Origin: Bacilli bacterium
Lineage (GTDB): Bacteria > Bacillota_I > Bacilli_A > RFN20 > CAG-826
Direction: 5' to 3'
Length of the DNA stretch: 43,160 nucleotides
Assembly (NCBI GenBank): GCA_017447305.1
Contig: JAFSNY010000082.1
Span: 1 to 43,160, forward strand
The position numbers and the translations under genes were made by a program. Shown here one piece after another: positions 7,181-15,371 of this stretch; position 1 is the stretch's first letter, and every line of letters starts with the position of its first letter. The notes below the pieces were generated by a model, which was not told the DNA's origin, did not search any database, and worked only from the letters and a program-made list of their open reading frames with translations.

Positions 7181-8899
7181 TTACATCAAAGGTGCAACCA
7201 ATCTTAGGATGGTTTCAATTAAGGATAGGCGTTTCTTTTCTGCATGTCTTTGTGAGACATAACGACATTTTGGGAACATCGTTTCGAAATCCTTACGGAT
7301 ATCTTCTAAGCACTTATAGCCACTGAATAAGCATGCGTTCTCAAAATGATGGTATAAAGAACGGTAATCGAAGTTTATGGTTCCTACGACCGCCAAATGA
7401 TCATCAGCAATTATCATCTTGGAGTGGACAAAACCATATTTATATTCATAAATCTTTACTCCCGCTTTAGCGAGGTTCATATAGTATGACCTGGTCATCT
7501 TATAAACTAAACCTTTGTCAGGTATGCCTGGAGTAATAATTCTTACATCAATACCTCTTTGAGCGGCGTCGATAATTTCTCTTTCCATTTCATCAGTGAT
7601 AAGAAGATATGGAGTGGTGATATAAACATAATGCTCTGAATCTCTTAAGATGTTCATATAAGTAGTTTCTGCATAGTGATAATTATCAACTGGTCCATCC
7701 GCGTAAGGAATGATGACTCCATCTTTTTCTTTAGCTTTGAAATCGCTATGGTCGACGAGGTATTTTTTGATATCCTCTTCACTATCTGTATCTCTGATAC
7801 CATTCCAGTTTTCTAGGAAAATTAAAGTTAAAGAATTAACAGCTTCTCCTTCTAATTTAATACCGGTGTCTTTCCATTCTCCATATGGATGGGTGATATC
7901 GAAATATTCATCCGCCATATTGTAGCCACCAGTGAAACCGACTTTTCCATCAATAACAGTAATCTTACGATGGTCACGGTTATTCATGAAGAAAATCATT
8001 AATGGTTTTAAGGGGTTAAAGACACGGCACTTAACTCCGTGAATAAGCATTTCTCTTCTGAATTTATGATTAATAAAACCAATTGAACCCATATCATCAT
8101 AGAAGACACGAACTTCCACGCCTTCCGCGGCTTTTTGGAATAAAACCTTTTTAATTCTTTCAAAAGCTTCTTGATTTTCAATCGCGTGATATTCGAAAAG
8201 AATGAATTTTTCAGCTTTCTTTAATTCTTCAATTTGAGCTTCTAAACCATCTTTCCCTTCGGAATAATATGTGACATCTGTGTTTTTATAAGCAGAATAA
8301 CGAGCTTGATGATGGAGATAATATAATTGGTGATATAGTTCTGGATCTTTTTCTCTATATTGTTCAAGCAATTCTGGGTCTTGCTCATAGAGAGGGAATA
8401 ACTTTTCCCAAATCTTCTGATATCTACGTTTGGTTCTTCCTCCAACAGTCCCGCGTCTGCCTAACATGATATAGATAAGCATTCCGACAACAGGAGAAAC
8501 GGAAATAAAGATAATCCAAGGGAGTTTAAAAGCGGAGTTCCATACACGTCCAAATAGACCGAGTGTCACAAAGACTGCAGCAATTCTTAGACCAACATAA
8601 AGCACAAGGGATAAGGCTTGAAGCAATAAATATAGGAAAATGACAAAATCTGACGTTTCGTTGGCATCGATAGTGATAATAGAGCCACCTAATTCTTGCA
8701 AGAAATAGGCAACAACGATGACGATCGCGAGGTGGATTAAGATGACAATGCCAACGATGATAAACCTTAAAATAGATGTTGAATTCGCTCCACGGCTTTC
8801 AACACGATTTCTTGCTTCCTTCGCGTGGTTTTTCTTGGCCTCTCGTCTTAATCGTTTTTCTTCGAGGTCCATTTCAAGATAGATGCTTTTCTTATTCAT
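7181..8899 (-). CDS. cls: Cardiolipin synthase (phospholipase D family)
   Basis: 572 residues. The N-terminal third has a highly basic cytoplasmic start and three hydrophobic membrane segments (about 42-72, 83-115 and 127-146). Two phospholipase D HKD motifs follow: HRKITVIDG near residue 310, with GFTGGYN, and HSKMIIADD near 490, with VVGTINFD. Bacterial Cls joins two phosphatidylglycerol molecules to form cardiolipin and glycerol at the membrane. AAGAGGAG precedes the ATG. It stands near the FakAB/PlsX lipid genes, which fits a membrane-lipid neighbourhood. It is slightly longer than the usual 480-510 residues because of its N-terminal region. Confidence 0.92.
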   Translation of the reverse strand: MNKKSIYLEMDLEEKRLRREAKKNHAKEARNRVESRGANSTSILRFIIVGIVILIHLAIVIVVAYFLQELGGSIITIDANETSDFVIFLYLLLQALSLVLYVGLRIAAVFVTLGLFGRVWNSAFKLPWIIFISVSPVVGMLIYIMLGRRGTVGGRTKRRYQKIWEKLFPLYEQDPELLEQYREKDPELYHQLYYLHHQARYSAYKNTDVTYYSEGKDGLEAQIEELKKAEKFILFEYHAIENQEAFERIKKVLFQKAAEGVEVRVFYDDMGSIGFINHKFRREMLIHGVKCRVFNPLKPLMIFFMNNRDHRKITVIDGKVGFTGGYNMADEYFDITHPYGEWKDTGIKLEGEAVNSLTLIFLENWNGIRDTDSEEDIKKYLVDHSDFKAKEKDGVIIPYADGPVDNYHYAETTYMNILRDSEHYVYITTPYLLITDEMEREIIDAAQRGIDVRIITPGIPDKGLVYKMTRSYYMNLAKAGVKIYEYKYGFVHSKMIIADDHLAVVGTINFDYRSLYHHFENACLFSGYKCLEDIRKDFETMFPKCRYVSQRHAEKKRLSLIETILRLVAPLM

Positions 8900-8921
8900 C
8901 TTTCAACTCCTCTTAAAAGAT

Positions 8922-8943
8922 AAAAGTATACGATATCTCCATT
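8922..8943. repeat. 22-nt intergenic motif, copy A
   Basis: The segment, read on the plus strand, ends GATATCTCCATT and matches 20 of 22 bases of copy B at 25833-25854 (read there on the minus strand). It lies between cls and degV. On the minus strand it contains TATACT, which could be the cls -10. Confidence 0.5.
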
Positions 8944-8956
8944 GGTTTGATATTTT

Positions 8957-9898
8957 TTATTTATTTTTGCCGGTAATCTCGTTCATGATTTTTAACTCTT
9001 CGACATTACCTTCAGAGATAGGTTTTCCATAGTAGAAACACGCGGCGAGCCCTGGACCGACATTGATGCCAGATGTTGGGCCACATGTGACGATGATAAT
9101 TTCTTTAGGTTTGATAGCTTCTTGTAAAGCATCCCTAATTAACATCGCATTTTTCATACGATCTGTTTCAGCGATGAAGATGATTTGTTCTTCTGGCTTT
9201 TCAATTGTTCTTTGGACATATTTCACTAAAACATCGACGGCTTTTTTCATTCCCACGACTTTTGTTAAGACATTAGTGAAACCATTACGTCCGAAGTCAC
9301 CCATTGGTTTAATTCCGACCATCGTTCCCATGAATGCAGCTCCAAAGGAGACACGACCTTTTCTAGAAAGGTAGAATAAATCATCCATTGGTCCCATTTC
9401 ATGGAGGCGATGTTTGTTTTCTTCAAGCCAAGCGATGGTTTCATCAAACGACTTTCCTTCCTCTCTTAAACGGCAGGCATCGATTGTTAATAAGCCGACC
9501 GCTAAAGAATAACGGAGGGTATCAACGATTTCGATTCTGCGTTTTGGGAATTCTTCTAATAAATCCTTTTTAGCCATTAAAGCAAAGTTGTATGTTCCAC
9601 TTAAAGCTGATGATAAGGCTAAGTAGATAATATCTTTGCCATTTTCTAAATGTTTTCTAAATACCTCTTTAAATTCTTCAACACTCGCAGGTGCGGTGGA
9701 CATGGTATTTTTCTTATCTCTGAGTAATTTGTAGAAGTCTTCTGGGGACTTAAAAAGTTCCCAGTCATTGTCACTAAGATGGTCCACTCCATCATTTGTG
9801 ACTAAGTGAGCTCTAACAACTTCATCAACTTTAAATCTTTCGCGAAGTTCTTTCTTAAGCTCGCAGTTGGTATCAGTAATAACGACAAAACTATTCAT
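8957..9898 (-). CDS. DegV-family fatty-acid-binding protein (FakB-like)
   Basis: 313 residues, the usual DegV length. Family marks are FVVITDTNCEL at the start, TMSTAPASVEEF near residue 90, ALSSALSGTYN near 115 and DLFYLSRKGRVSFG near 205. FakB proteins bind a free fatty acid and present its carboxylate to FakA for phosphorylation. A fakA gene and plsX are in the operon at 14397-17023, which supports this role rather than an unknown DegV. The start follows AAAAAGGATTTTATT. It appears to be a separate transcription unit between cls and the divergent hydrolase. Confidence 0.88.
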   Translation of the reverse strand: MNSFVVITDTNCELKKELRERFKVDEVVRAHLVTNDGVDHLSDNDWELFKSPEDFYKLLRDKKNTMSTAPASVEEFKEVFRKHLENGKDIIYLALSSALSGTYNFALMAKKDLLEEFPKRRIEIVDTLRYSLAVGLLTIDACRLREEGKSFDETIAWLEENKHRLHEMGPMDDLFYLSRKGRVSFGAAFMGTMVGIKPMGDFGRNGFTNVLTKVVGMKKAVDVLVKYVQRTIEKPEEQIIFIAETDRMKNAMLIRDALQEAIKPKEIIIVTCGPTSGINVGPGLAACFYYGKPISEGNVEELKIMNEITGKNK

Positions 9899-9972
9899 AA
9901 TAAAATCCTTTTTCTATAATGCCTTAACAATTATAAACTATTTTTTTCGTTTTATAAATAAAACAAAATCAG

Positions 9973-9978
9973 TATAAT
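9973..9978 (+). promoter_or_regulatory. Possible -10 of the hydrolase at 10000
   Basis: TATAAT lies 21 nt before the ATG at 10000. The -35 (TTTATA, about 16-17 bp upstream) is poor, so this is a tentative call in the divergent degV/hydrolase region. Confidence 0.4.
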
Positions 9979-9999
9979 TATTTAGGTCAGGTAAAAATC

Positions 10000-10968
10000 A
10001 TGGAAACATTACTATTAGTCTTAACAATTATCTCCGTCTCTCTCTTATTTTTATTCGAAGTAGTCAAACCAATTGTTGTTGGATATATCGTTGGAAGAAT
10101 CCTTTATCGTAATCACTTAGTAAGAAAAGAACCAACCGATTGGGGAAGAGATAGATGCAGTGATCCAACCAATTATGAACAAGTATTAATGTGGAAAGCT
10201 GGTCTTAAATGGGGAGAAGAAAACAAAGATTATTGCACTCCTGTTGATATCATGAGTGAAGGATTCCATCTTTTTGGAGAATTCTATGATTTTAAGAAAG
10301 ACAAAACTGTTATTATCGTTCCAGGAAGAACTGAAACGCTTCAATATAGTTATTATTTTGCAATTCCTTACAAGGAATTAGGATTTAATATCTTAGTTAT
10401 AGACAAGCGCGCGCATGGTTGGAGTGATGGCAAATATGAAGATGCCGGTCAATTCTCTCATGTCGATTTATTACGTTGGTCGGAATTTATTCATGAGAAA
10501 TTTGGGGTTAACGATATTACGCTTCACGGTATTTGTATCGGTGGTTCAACATGTTCATTCGCGTTTGCAAGTAAAGATCGTCCTGAATATTTAAAGAGAT
10601 TTGTCGCCGATGGATTATTTGCGACATTCTATGAAACATTTAAGAATCATATGATCGATCAGCATCGTCCAGTTTTCCCATATTGTCACACGACAATGTT
10701 TTGGGCGAAGGTCTACACCAAAGCAAACCTCACTCATAATGGTCCAAGATATCAAGTAGGAAAGATGGGAGGAGCAGTATTATTCCTCTATAGTAAAGAA
10801 GATATCTTCTCCACTCCTGAACAAGCGCATGAATTATATGAAAAGTGCTCTGCAAAGAAAAAAGAGTTAGTGTTCTTTGACAAAGGATGTCATAGTCACA
10901 TACTCATTAATAACCCTGAAAAATATCGAGAAACAATTAGAAAATTCATTGAGGAGACTTCTGATTAA
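10000..10968 (+). CDS. Membrane-anchored alpha/beta hydrolase with a Cys nucleophile
   Basis: 322 residues. Residues 3-35 form a hydrophobic N-terminal anchor. The hydrolase core includes VIIVPGR (oxyanion loop, about 104-110), LVIDKRAHGWSDG, and the nucleophile elbow HGICIGG with Cys179 where most relatives have Ser (Gly-x-Ser-x-Gly). The acid is likely in LYSKEDIFSTPEQ and the base His in DKGCHSHIL. Substrate is unknown; a lysophospholipid, acyl-ester or thioester role is plausible from the lipid neighbourhood. It is the only plus-strand gene in the lipid block and ends in its own terminator, convergent with the acyl carrier protein gene. Confidence 0.82.
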   Translation: METLLLVLTIISVSLLFLFEVVKPIVVGYIVGRILYRNHLVRKEPTDWGRDRCSDPTNYEQVLMWKAGLKWGEENKDYCTPVDIMSEGFHLFGEFYDFKKDKTVIIVPGRTETLQYSYYFAIPYKELGFNILVIDKRAHGWSDGKYEDAGQFSHVDLLRWSEFIHEKFGVNDITLHGICIGGSTCSFAFASKDRPEYLKRFVADGLFATFYETFKNHMIDQHRPVFPYCHTTMFWAKVYTKANLTHNGPRYQVGKMGGAVLFLYSKEDIFSTPEQAHELYEKCSAKKKELVFFDKGCHSHILINNPEKYRETIRKFIEETSD

Positions 10969-10983
10969 GAGGTCTCTTTTTTA
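10954..10983 (+). terminator. Terminator after the 10000 hydrolase
   Basis: GAGAC at 10954-10958 pairs with GTCTC at 10972-10976, followed by a T-run. The stem begins inside the last codons of the hydrolase, whose stop is at 10966-10968. It separates the convergent hydrolase and carrier-protein genes. Confidence 0.75.
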
Positions 10984-11232
10984 TTATTTCATCCGCGATT
11001 TAATATAGTTTACCCAATCTCTAACAGTGAGATTATGCTTAACATCATCGTTGTTGATGGTGACGTTAAAGGTATCCTGAATCCCCATAGCGATATAGAT
11101 CATCGCGATGGAATTCATTCCGATATCAGTAAAGATGTTTGTATCTAACGTAACGCTTTCTTTTAAGGTAGGATCCTCAAGTGATTCTGAAACAATTTCT
11201 ACAAGCTTATCGAAAATCTCTTCATCAGTCAT
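10984..11232 (-). CDS. Acyl carrier protein
   Basis: 82 residues, acidic and helical, with the phosphopantetheine-attachment Ser41 in DIGMNSIAMIY (the usual Asp-Ser-Leu reads Asn-Ser-Ile). It would carry acyl groups as thioesters. It is the last gene of the lipid operon and overlaps the tandem acyltransferase by 8 nt. The Asn in place of Asp before the Ser is seen in specialised carrier proteins, so it is probably not the general AcpP; it more likely serves the acyl-activating enzyme and acyltransferase of this operon. Confidence 0.85.
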   Translation of the reverse strand: MTDEEIFDKLVEIVSESLEDPTLKESVTLDTNIFTDIGMNSIAMIYIAMGIQDTFNVTINNDDVKHNLTVRDWVNYIKSRMK

Positions 11233-12481
11233 AACATCTTTTCTCCTTAATCGCTAGTTGATGTAATTCTTCAATTCTTTCTTCTAACATTTTAGACGTT
11301 TCATTTAAAGATTTCATTGATAATGTTGGTGGATCTAAGAGTTCACCAGTGTAGATATGTCTTGTTGAATACCAATGCTTTGCTCTGCAAATATAAATAG
11401 GTAAGATTGGCGATTTGCTTCTAGAAGCAATCATCATCGCTCCACTTTTGAAAGCATTAGATTCATCTTGAGCGATATGTCCACTTGGGAAAACGAGTAA
11501 TGTTCTTCCCCTATTTAAGACATCAACACATTTAGATATTGCTTCAATATCAAAAATATCACGGTCAATCATAATTGCCCCTATTCCTTTTAAAAGAGCA
11601 CTTCTAAGTTTATGATTTGCAAACACTTCTTTCGCGGCAAGAAAATGCACACGGCGACGATTAAACGCGCATAAAAGCACTAATGGATCGGAAAAGCCAT
11701 GATGGTTACTGGCAAATAAAACTGGTCCATCAAGTTTATGGTAATGATATTTCTTCCCTTGGTCATGAATATGTACACGAAAAATTGGGCTGAAATGGGT
11801 ATAAGCCCAAACTCTTCCTAAATCCATAAAGATGTTTTTAAAACTGAAGGTCGGATTTTTCTTCCTAACATTCATTTTTCTATGTAATTCCTCGATGTTT
11901 TTAACAAAGATGGTGTTAATGTCATCGTATTTTTCTTTGGTTAATTCACCATCAACCATGTCTCTAACATAGAAGCGAGAACCCACCATGACGTGATTTC
12001 TTTTAAAGAATCCATATCTTCCATCCGTGTAGATAGGAACAATAGGAACATCAGCTTCGTGAGCAATTCTAATATAGGATGGATTAAATGGTAATAATTC
12101 ATCAGTCAAGGCAAAATGACCTTCTGGAAAAACCACTACTTTCTTACCCTTTTTAAGCAGCGCAACAGCTTCATCGATATATCTAACATCTAATTGGTCT
12201 GTTCCCACCACTATCGCGTTGACACAGTTAAGGCAGAATTTTAATACAGGATTTCTATTGTAAATGAAATGAGAAACGATTGGGCGAATCTTATATCTAA
12301 AGAATAAGAAGAATAAAGTTATATAATCCCAGAAAGATTTATGGTTAGAAACAAATAAAGCACCTCCCTTTATCTTTCTTTTTTGATTTGAGCGATTTTC
12401 AAAATATGTTTTCCGTTTGAAAAAGATCCACGCGAGTGGAAAACCAGTAATCTTCATCATGAGGAAAACAAACGTATGCAT
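11225..12481 (-). CDS. Tandem (two-domain) PlsC-like acyltransferase
   Basis: 418 residues made of two lysophosphatidate-acyltransferase-type domains. Domain 1 has SNHKSFWDY (His47-x4-Asp52) and VVFPEGHF (about 117-123). Domain 2 has SNHHGFSDP (His260-x4-Asp265) and LVFPSGHIA (330-337), where the usual Glu of the FPEG motif is Ser. Both have a Pro-Ile-x-Pro-Ile-Tyr strand. A bacterial PlsC normally has one such domain in about 240 residues. The fusion could acylate two positions of glycerol 3-phosphate or a lysolipid in turn. It overlaps its neighbours by 1 and 8 nt and ends with TGA. Confidence 0.87.
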   Translation of the reverse strand: MHTFVFLMMKITGFPLAWIFFKRKTYFENRSNQKRKIKGGALFVSNHKSFWDYITLFFLFFRYKIRPIVSHFIYNRNPVLKFCLNCVNAIVVGTDQLDVRYIDEAVALLKKGKKVVVFPEGHFALTDELLPFNPSYIRIAHEADVPIVPIYTDGRYGFFKRNHVMVGSRFYVRDMVDGELTKEKYDDINTIFVKNIEELHRKMNVRKKNPTFSFKNIFMDLGRVWAYTHFSPIFRVHIHDQGKKYHYHKLDGPVLFASNHHGFSDPLVLLCAFNRRRVHFLAAKEVFANHKLRSALLKGIGAIMIDRDIFDIEAISKCVDVLNRGRTLLVFPSGHIAQDESNAFKSGAMMIASRSKSPILPIYICRAKHWYSTRHIYTGELLDPPTLSMKSLNETSKMLEERIEELHQLAIKEKRCYD

Positions 12482-14397
12482 TATTTCATATGCTCCGTGA
12501 GATATCTTTCAAAATCTTGGACGGTCGCTAATGGATCGTTAGGATCAAAGGAGATGTTAGTGTTGAAACGAGCGTTAACTAAAGACAATAAAGCAAAATA
12601 GTCTAAACTCGTACCATTTAAGTCATAAAGGAAATGCGATGTAGGAGTAATTAAACTGCGATCGACGTTTAATGCTTCCTGGAATAAATCGATAAGGATT
12701 TCTGTTAATGATGTGCTTTCATACTCTTCATTTTTGATGGCTTTATCAAAAGATAAGAGATGAATCTTATTTTCTTCAATTCCTTTTCTTAAGTATGTGC
12801 GGCTAACCTTAATCGCATTTCTATTTTGAATATCATCATAAGAAAGGAACAAGGATTTAATTTTATGAGAGAATGGCAATGTCTCATTAACAGAATCAAT
12901 GTATTTTTTGATTTCTTCAATCTCACTAGTCTGAAGCTTTTTGTTTGGTTGGATGATTAAAGAAATGTCATCTCTTTTTTCACCTAATCCGATAACAGAG
13001 AAATAAAGAACTGGAAATGATGAGAAATTGAAATTCTTTTCTATTTCATCAGGATTAACGTTTTCACCATTTTCAGTGATGATTAAATCCGTTTTTCTTC
13101 CATCTATATAATAGCGACCAGTTTCATCAACGTGAGCGATATCTAAAGTATCAAACCATTCATCGGTATGAATCTCTTTTCCTTCAATAATGATAGAGTG
13201 ACATGTCGATTGACCTTTTACCCTTAAAGTTCCATCCACGATTTGATAGGAAACAGATGGAAATGGTTTGCCGATTGAGTTAAGCAAACGATGTTTTGGT
13301 TTTTTAGATAACTCAAAGGAAGTAATTCCAATTTCACTAGCGCCATAGCCGTTATAAAGCGGGTAGCCAATTCCAGACATCAGTTTGAGAGTTGAGTCAT
13401 TAAGGTACGATCCACCGGAAATACAAAACTTAACTGAATCACCAAACAAAGCGTTTCTAACCTCTTTTAAATGACGTCTTGCCATAGAAATACCTAAGGC
13501 GTAATTGATGTTTTGTAGGTTGTTAATCTTAGCGATTCCTTTGTTGAATTTTTCCTCAAGTGCTTCACCTTTTTTATGAACTTCTCTTCTTACTTCATCT
13601 TCGATTGTTCTCCATAAAAGCGGGACGGCAAAAATATGGGTAACCTCGTGTTTTCTCACGGTATGAAGAATTGTTTGAGGAGAATAATCTTTTAAGAAAA
13701 CGAGAGTATATCCAAAATAGGTAAACCAGAAGTAAACTGCAATTAATCCAAAAATATGATAGAGAGGCAAAAACGCTAAAAGCTTAATTGTCTTTTTATA
13801 CATTCTTTTGGATTCTCTGCATTTAGAGAGGATGTATTCTGTGTTAGATAATTGGGCCAAAATTTCTTTTCCGCTATAGATGCAGATCTTCTCATTCATT
13901 GTGGTTCCACTAGTAGAAAGAGCTATCTCATTAGCGAAATTAAACTGGTGATTTGCTTCAATTTCGTAAAAAATATCTGAGATTTGCAGATTTTTTAAGC
14001 CAAAATCCTCATTTTCTCCATCACTAAGCAAATATTTGACCTTTAAAGTCTCTAATATAGATTTTGTTAAGTTTTTAGGATGTCTTAAGTTGATCAAATA
14101 TGGTTTATTTCCAGACATCAAAATAGCCCAAAAACCAATAACCCAATTAGGCGAGCTATCAATATTCAAACCAATAAAAATATTCTTTTCGGGAATTAAT
14201 TCTTCTAATCCTCTCGCTACTTCTCTGATCCTTTGTTTTGCTTCAGGATAGGAGATTTTAATCGTTTCTCCGTTTTCATCGTACTCAAAGATTGGAAAGT
14301 CTGTGTGAGAGAAATTTATTTCAAAAATATTCTCGAAAGTTGGCTTACTTTCGCGTAGATGACGCGTGTATACTCTTTGCAGCGTTCTTTGGTTCAT
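12481..14397 (-). CDS. Acyl-CoA/acyl-ACP synthetase (ANL family) with C-terminal carrier domain
   Basis: 638 residues. The adenylation domain has the phosphate loop ALSTSGTTMNEK (159-170), NGYGASEIG, and the YIDGRKTDLIITENGENVNP hinge. The catalytic Lys is in NAIKVSRTYLRKG. A carrier domain occupies about 560-638, with Ser597 in DLNGTSLDYFALL as the phosphopantetheine site. The protein would activate a fatty acid as acyl-AMP and load it onto its own or a separate carrier. This resembles Aas or fatty-acyl-AMP ligases. It is joined by 1-nt overlaps to plsX upstream and the tandem acyltransferase downstream. Substrate chain length cannot be read. Confidence 0.87.
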   Translation of the reverse strand: MNQRTLQRVYTRHLRESKPTFENIFEINFSHTDFPIFEYDENGETIKISYPEAKQRIREVARGLEELIPEKNIFIGLNIDSSPNWVIGFWAILMSGNKPYLINLRHPKNLTKSILETLKVKYLLSDGENEDFGLKNLQISDIFYEIEANHQFNFANEIALSTSGTTMNEKICIYSGKEILAQLSNTEYILSKCRESKRMYKKTIKLLAFLPLYHIFGLIAVYFWFTYFGYTLVFLKDYSPQTILHTVRKHEVTHIFAVPLLWRTIEDEVRREVHKKGEALEEKFNKGIAKINNLQNINYALGISMARRHLKEVRNALFGDSVKFCISGGSYLNDSTLKLMSGIGYPLYNGYGASEIGITSFELSKKPKHRLLNSIGKPFPSVSYQIVDGTLRVKGQSTCHSIIIEGKEIHTDEWFDTLDIAHVDETGRYYIDGRKTDLIITENGENVNPDEIEKNFNFSSFPVLYFSVIGLGEKRDDISLIIQPNKKLQTSEIEEIKKYIDSVNETLPFSHKIKSLFLSYDDIQNRNAIKVSRTYLRKGIEENKIHLLSFDKAIKNEEYESTSLTEILIDLFQEALNVDRSLITPTSHFLYDLNGTSLDYFALLSLVNARFNTNISFDPNDPLATVQDFERYLTEHMK

Positions 14398-15371
14398 TAA
14401 GCATGAAGCTCCTTAGCAATATTCTCAATAAAGTTACCTTCATGTAGTGTAACAGCGAACCTGACTGCAGAGAGGATTGTGTTCGCACTTGCATGTCCGT
14501 GCGCTTTTAAGCAAATCTTCTTTGGACCTAAGAAAATAGCGGCGCCTTCTTCGTTATAGTTGAAGTTTTTATGAATGTATTTTGTCGCAGCGATAATGTT
14601 TGGATCTTCTTTTCCGAAATTCAAAACGATTTTTTCAAGAACCATCGATAATGCTTCCGCGCCTTTTAGGAAGACGTTTCCGACAAAGCCATCACAGGCA
14701 ATAACATCAGCTTTGTCTAAATAAATTTCATGACCTTCAATATTGCCAACGAAATTCAAATTGCTTTCTTTTAGTAAACTAAATGCTTCTTTAGTCATCG
14801 CATTTCCTTTTGTTTCTTCTTTTCCAACATTTAATAATCCAACGCGTGGATTTTCAATGCTGCCAAAAGCAGATTTCATTAAGGCACTTCCCATTTTAGC
14901 GAATTTAACTAGTGTTTTGGCATCAATATCAAGGTTGGCACCACAATCTAAAAGAGCAAACCATTTTTCATGGATGTTAATCATTGGTGAAGCAAGTGCA
15001 GGGAATTTGATTCCTTCGAATAATCCTAATCTAAAGATTGATCCAACTAGGAATCCACCAGTGCTTCCAGCACTAATCATGGCGACACACTCATCATCGC
15101 CTTTTAAAGTATCGAGACTCTTCGCTAAAGATGTTTCTCCTCTTCCCTTAATTAAATCAAGTGGGGAATCGGTATTGAGAAATGTTTCTTTGGCGTCGAT
15201 TATTTCATAATGTTTTAAACCAACACGATTGATTGATTCTTGAAGCTTTTCTTTATCGCCAACTAAAACATATGTGTAATCTTTATATGCCTCTTCTGCT
15301 AAAAAAGCGCCTTCAACAAAGACATCAATTCCTTTGTCAGCGCCTAAAGTGTCAATTAAAATTTTTTTCAT
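14397..15371 (-). CDS. plsX: Phosphate acyltransferase PlsX
   Basis: 324 residues, the normal length. It begins KKILIDTLGADKGIDVFVEG; usual PlsX proteins start with a similar Asp-x-Gly-Gly-Asp segment. Other marks are SAGSTGGFLVGS, RVGLLNVGKEETKGN, and IACDGFVGNVFLKG near the C-terminus. PlsX interconverts acyl-ACP and acyl-phosphate at the membrane. Its start overlaps the fakA stop as ATGA. With FakA upstream, it would move acyl-phosphate to acyl-ACP, or feed acyl-phosphate to an acyltransferase. No plsY is present in the window. Confidence 0.93.
   Translation of the reverse strand: MKKILIDTLGADKGIDVFVEGAFLAEEAYKDYTYVLVGDKEKLQESINRVGLKHYEIIDAKETFLNTDSPLDLIKGRGETSLAKSLDTLKGDDECVAMISAGSTGGFLVGSIFRLGLFEGIKFPALASPMINIHEKWFALLDCGANLDIDAKTLVKFAKMGSALMKSAFGSIENPRVGLLNVGKEETKGNAMTKEAFSLLKESNLNFVGNIEGHEIYLDKADVIACDGFVGNVFLKGAEALSMVLEKIVLNFGKEDPNIIAATKYIHKNFNYNEEGAAIFLGPKKICLKAHGHASANTILSAVRFAVTLHEGNFIENIAKELHA

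Noticed and set aside
14743-15210. Long plus-strand reading frame opposite plsX
   Set aside because: It is a mirror of a strongly conserved minus-strand gene and has no ribosome site or recognisable motif.
15368-15371. TGA read as tryptophan (code 4)
   Set aside because: fakA and the tandem acyltransferase both end at TGA exactly where family length and operon overlaps expect, so TGA is a stop.
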